In this document: positions 60,953 to 64,000 of the stretch, piece by piece
Layout: every line of letters begins with the position of its first letter
How positions within the stretch are numbered: the stretch's first letter is position 1
NCBI GenBank assembly: GCA_020638995.1
Contig: JACKHM010000002.1
Span: 1,426,001-1,490,000, forward strand
Length of the DNA: 64,000 bases
DNA from: Planctomycetaceae bacterium
GTDB taxonomy: Bacteria; Planctomycetota; Planctomycetia; Pirellulales; Pirellulaceae
Direction: 5' to 3'
The notes under the pieces: model-generated
The model's database searches: none
What the model saw: the letters and a program-made list of their open reading frames with translations, nothing else
What the model was told of the DNA's origin: nothing
Translations under genes and position numbers: made by a program

Positions 60953-63900
60953 TCACGCAGTAAACAACCGTTTCGCAATTTCATCCAATAGGTCGAATTG
61001 CTCGAATACTAAATCCGTCACTCGTTCTTCTTTTTTTAGACGACCCGATTTCAAAGTCACTTGATGCGGAGGCGTCGGCTGTGGCGAGTGCTCACCGTTC
61101 ACTTGCTTTTGTGGCGCAATTACGCGGGAGCGTACGCTTGCGTAGGAAGCTGACGCCTGCTGAGTGGGGACGATTCGTCGCGGAGCGACCGGCAATCGCG
61201 AATAGCTTACGTCGTTATTCGCGTTAATCAGCTTCTCACTTGCTTGAGGCAATGCAGCTGCGATTTCAACGAAGCCTGTGGCGTTGCTCGCTGCCGCGTA
61301 CGTCACGATGAACCAATTCGCGTCGCCCGCGGCCAATTCGTTTGTCATCCACTGGAATGTTTGCCAGCCGCCAATTGTGGCTCCTGGTTTCAATGCTGGA
61401 AAGTTGCTGCCTGGTTTGATGCTCGTGATTGTTACTCCATCAGCACCATTCAAGTTCTGACCAATCAATAGTTGGATGCCAGAAGCGTCCGAAGGTCCCA
61501 GGTTTTGCAGGCCAAACATGACGCTGACTTGCCCCCCTGGCTGAAGTTTTGTTGTGCCTATGGGAATGGCGTTAAGGGCTAGATCGACTTCTCTCACAAT
61601 TCGAATTTGCCCTGCATCTAGATCATCTTTTGGATTTGCGAGTTTTTCGGCGGCACCTTCAATGAAGGCTTCCAGCAATACGCTTGAATTATCGACCGCG
61701 TGCGACGCAACTACGATTGGTACAGAGAGCGATTGAGTTGTTCCCGCCGGAAGATTGCGAACCGTCCAAATGCCTTTTCCTGTGTCGGCGTCCCAAGTTA
61801 CATCTCCTGAGAGGGATGACGTATCGAGCCGCATGGCTTTGTTTTCATCGGGCAATTCAAAGCGAACTGAGACGTCGTGTCCCTCAATATTGGATTTGTT
61901 TGCCACTTGTAAGGTGAAATTAGCTGTTCCAGCATCTTCGGCGCCTCCCGCCACTACCGTTGACGAATCGGCGATCACTCGCACGGATAGATCAACAGCC
62001 GGTGCAGGGTCCGCCGTGATTTTTACATTATCGATGAAGACTCGTGATTTCGTACTCACTGGACCGTTCAACCGCAACTCAACCACGCCGTGATTGACTT
62101 TTAGGTGTCGCAGCGAAATGCGAGGTTGAAGCAGTGCCCCTCGCGGTACGCCGGCTAACGAGATCGTTTGGACGACTCTTCCATCGATTGTTAGTTCTAA
62201 TTCGTCTCCAGTACCCGCATTCAGCACAAGATAGTCGAAACTCATTTCACGAAGATTCTGATTTGCCGAAACCAATTGGCTAATCGCGGTATCTTCCGTT
62301 TGGGATAACAATACCGCCGCGTTGCCAGGTAAGTAGGGAACCAACTGCACACTGCCGCTAGTATCCCACTGGCTTTGCAGCGTTGCGGCCCGCTCGCGAA
62401 GCCATAACATCAACGCGGCAAGTTCGGGCACGCTTGCCGCGCCGGCTAGTTGCTTATCGATCTTCGCAATCGTATCCCATGCTTCATCAAACGTGCCAAA
62501 GTCTAATACATTCTCGGCGTCCATGGGTTCAACGAATGTCGTTCGGCTATCCGACATGAACGGACTTTCCGTCTGCGAAGCCGCTCGAATCTGCGGCGGG
62601 CAAGCCGAACTGAACTGTCCCAAGTAGTTGTTGCAGAAATACTGCGGCTGATCGAGAAAGTCCTCCGGTATGGTGCTGTGATTCGAAGGTGTTCCCTGGG
62701 CACCCACAATCGTTGGATTGTCGCGAACGGATCCGCCGAAACGATAAGGTGCCTTTAGGTCAAGGTCTTTAAAGTACTGCACAAGCGAGGTGTCGTCCAA
62801 AGCACCAATCAAAATGCTCCACGCATAGTCGCTGACGCTTCCAGGCTGTGATTCATGAAGTTTCTTGCGAAGCAGATCAACAACACATTCGCCGAGCCCG
62901 GATTCAACGCGGAAGTTGACTTTGTTGACGGCCTGAGCTGTTTTGTCGATGTTGAAGTCTCCAATGATCCCCGCTCCGTCGGGCCAATCCGTACCGTGTC
63001 CATCCAGCGAGACGTAGTACACAACATTGTCATAGCCGGCCGCCTTAAGCAATTGTGAGATGCGAGCATTTACGGAAGCGCCGCGGCTGTGTCCGATCAA
63101 CTGAATCTTCTGCAACTTGTTGCTCGCATCGGAATCCAGCAAGTAGGTATCGATGATTTCCTGCGTGATTCGCCGTGCGGCGAGTTCCCCTTGCAGGGCG
63201 GAACGCCGGCTGGCGCGACGAGCATCGGCTTCGAATAGGTCGGACACGTAGGCGGCGATGCCCGCTGCGATGAAATCAAATTGGTCTTGGTAATGTAACT
63301 TGAGATACTCCGCGACTTCGGCCCAGGCCAGAGAAAAGATTGCGGACGAGAAACCGTCGTTTGAATCCCATCGAGGAATGTATGACGCGACACGTCCGTA
63401 GTATTCAGAGTCCTGATCGGGCATCGCATCCAATTTGTCGGCGATAGCTCGGAATGGTTCCAGAATGTCGCCCGTATTTGTCGGGTCGCAAAGGCTGACT
63501 GGTGAATCCCAGCCGTGCGTAATGACGTTGACAACCAACGGATAGATTTCGATATCTGTAAAATTGTTGAGAAGGCTCCTGTCGCCGATCTCGAAGTAGG
63601 GATCGATGACTAATTGCAGATGGGATGCCGATGCGGCGTGTGTTTTGTCCAGTTGATCGTATGGAAATGCCAACTTATATACGCCCGCCTTCCAGGCTTT
63701 GATATCCAGTTCCATCATGCCAGCAGGTTCACCGATTCGTTGATCCGCACCCGATCCGTTCGCCCAATAGAAGGCAACGTCAACCTTTGAAGAACCAACT
63801 TTGTCTCCTTCCATTTCGATGTTGAATTCAAGTTGTTGGTGAGCATTCATGCCGGTCAGTGTTAGTTTGTTGGCCTTGAGGTCGAAGGCCTTGAGATCAT

Positions 63901-64000
63901 CTGGAATCGAGATCACCGAGATCTGGACACTTGGCTCGATCTTTTTGTAATGGGTTCGATCTGTGTAACTGTTTCCGACGATGCTCGCTTCGAAAGATAT
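60953..64000 (-). CDS. Large secreted lipase-like protein with DUF11-type repeats, 5'-truncated
   Basis: At least 1015 residues; the frame stays open through the right edge (a GTG at 63916 is internal). An α/β-hydrolase-like segment (VVNVITHGWDSPVSL, then IQLIGHSRGASVN with nucleophile elbow GHSRG) occupies the first half of the visible part. Two conserved-domain-11/CARDB-like β-sandwiches follow (VDLSVRVIADSSTVVAGGAEDAGTANF and VDLALNAIPIGTTKLQPGGQVSVMFGLQNLGPSDASG, shown in part). Signal and N-terminal regions lie outside the window. Probably an extracellular or surface esterase/adhesin. Nothing else is coded opposite it. Confidence 0.8.
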   Translation of the reverse strand: MSFEASIVGNSYTDRTHYKKIEPSVQISVISIPDDLKAFDLKANKLTLTGMNAHQQLEFNIEMEGDKVGSSKVDVAFYWANGSGADQRIGEPAGMMELDIKAWKAGVYKLAFPYDQLDKTHAASASHLQLVIDPYFEIGDRSLLNNFTDIEIYPLVVNVITHGWDSPVSLCDPTNTGDILEPFRAIADKLDAMPDQDSEYYGRVASYIPRWDSNDGFSSAIFSLAWAEVAEYLKLHYQDQFDFIAAGIAAYVSDLFEADARRASRRSALQGELAARRITQEIIDTYLLDSDASNKLQKIQLIGHSRGASVNARISQLLKAAGYDNVVYYVSLDGHGTDWPDGAGIIGDFNIDKTAQAVNKVNFRVESGLGECVVDLLRKKLHESQPGSVSDYAWSILIGALDDTSLVQYFKDLDLKAPYRFGGSVRDNPTIVGAQGTPSNHSTIPEDFLDQPQYFCNNYLGQFSSACPPQIRAASQTESPFMSDSRTTFVEPMDAENVLDFGTFDEAWDTIAKIDKQLAGAASVPELAALMLWLRERAATLQSQWDTSGSVQLVPYLPGNAAVLLSQTEDTAISQLVSANQNLREMSFDYLVLNAGTGDELELTIDGRVVQTISLAGVPRGALLQPRISLRHLKVNHGVVELRLNGPVSTKSRVFIDNVKITADPAPAVDLSVRVIADSSTVVAGGAEDAGTANFTLQVANKSNIEGHDVSVRFELPDENKAMRLDTSSLSGDVTWDADTGKGIWTVRNLPAGTTQSLSVPIVVASHAVDNSSVLLEAFIEGAAEKLANPKDDLDAGQIRIVREVDLALNAIPIGTTKLQPGGQVSVMFGLQNLGPSDASGIQLLIGQNLNGADGVTITSIKPGSNFPALKPGATIGGWQTFQWMTNELAAGDANWFIVTYAAASNATGFVEIAAALPQASEKLINANNDVSYSRLPVAPRRIVPTQQASASYASVRSRVIAPQKQVNGEHSPQPTPPHQVTLKSGRLKKEERVTDLVFEQFDLLDEIAKRLFTA

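Noticed and set aside
1..64000. tRNA, rRNA, transposase or integrase genes
   Set aside because: None was recognised on either strand, so there is no direct evidence of a mobile element carrying the biosynthetic cluster.

Overview
The window reads as chromosomal DNA of a planctomycete (Pirellulaceae-like; inference from gene content). The markers are three DUF1501 / planctomycete-cytochrome (PSCyt1–DUF1549–DUF1553) gene pairs, an ECF sigma factor with a FecR-type partner, an SHD1-domain exported protein, and a TPR protein of the kind found behind planctomycete Ser/Thr kinases. No rRNA, tRNA, CRISPR array or complete insertion sequence was seen.

Region 1 (1–4.05 kb): the end of a TPR protein cut by the window edge, then a TonB-dependent receptor on the minus strand. 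Region 2 (4.6–16 kb): an apparent specialised-metabolite cluster in short alternating-strand units. It holds a radical SAM enzyme, two related proteins of unknown function, a flavin-dependent tryptophan-type halogenase, a small P-loop kinase, a C/O/N-methyltransferase, two different 2-oxoglutarate/Fe(II) oxygenases, two tandem B12-binding radical SAM enzymes and an acetylserotonin-type O-methyltransferase. No NRPS, PKS or convincing precursor peptide is visible. The receptor is divergent from the first radical SAM gene and may take up or sense the product.

Region 3 (16.3–28.6 kb): one long minus-strand run of ECF sigma, FecR-like protein, PSCyt/DUF1553, DUF1501, PSCyt/DUF1553, DUF1501, with 4-bp overlaps at its 5' end. 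A third PSCyt/DUF1501 pair lies at 34.5–38.9 kb.

Region 4 (28.8–58 kb, interrupted by that pair): an ion, stress and carbon-storage block. It contains KUP potassium transporter, PLDc_N membrane peptide, ClC channel, BON protein, hybrid histidine kinase plus NtrC-type sigma-54 activator, TerB-like protein, glucoamylase (GH15), glutamate dehydrogenase, small exported proteins, PDZ protein, SpoIIE-type phosphatase and CsrA. Reading the upstream regions by eye, I find nine correctly oriented, correctly spaced sigma-54 (-24/-12) promoter-like elements ahead of genes of this block, and none ahead of the biosynthetic cluster. Together with the resident GAFTGA activator this suggests a self-contained sigma-54 stress regulon, the best-supported system-level finding here.

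Region 5 (57–64 kb): small conserved genes, a perfect nine-copy 16-bp tandem array, an LpxH-like phosphoesterase, a PIN–PhoH ATPase and the end of a large secreted lipase-like/DUF11 protein that runs off the right edge.
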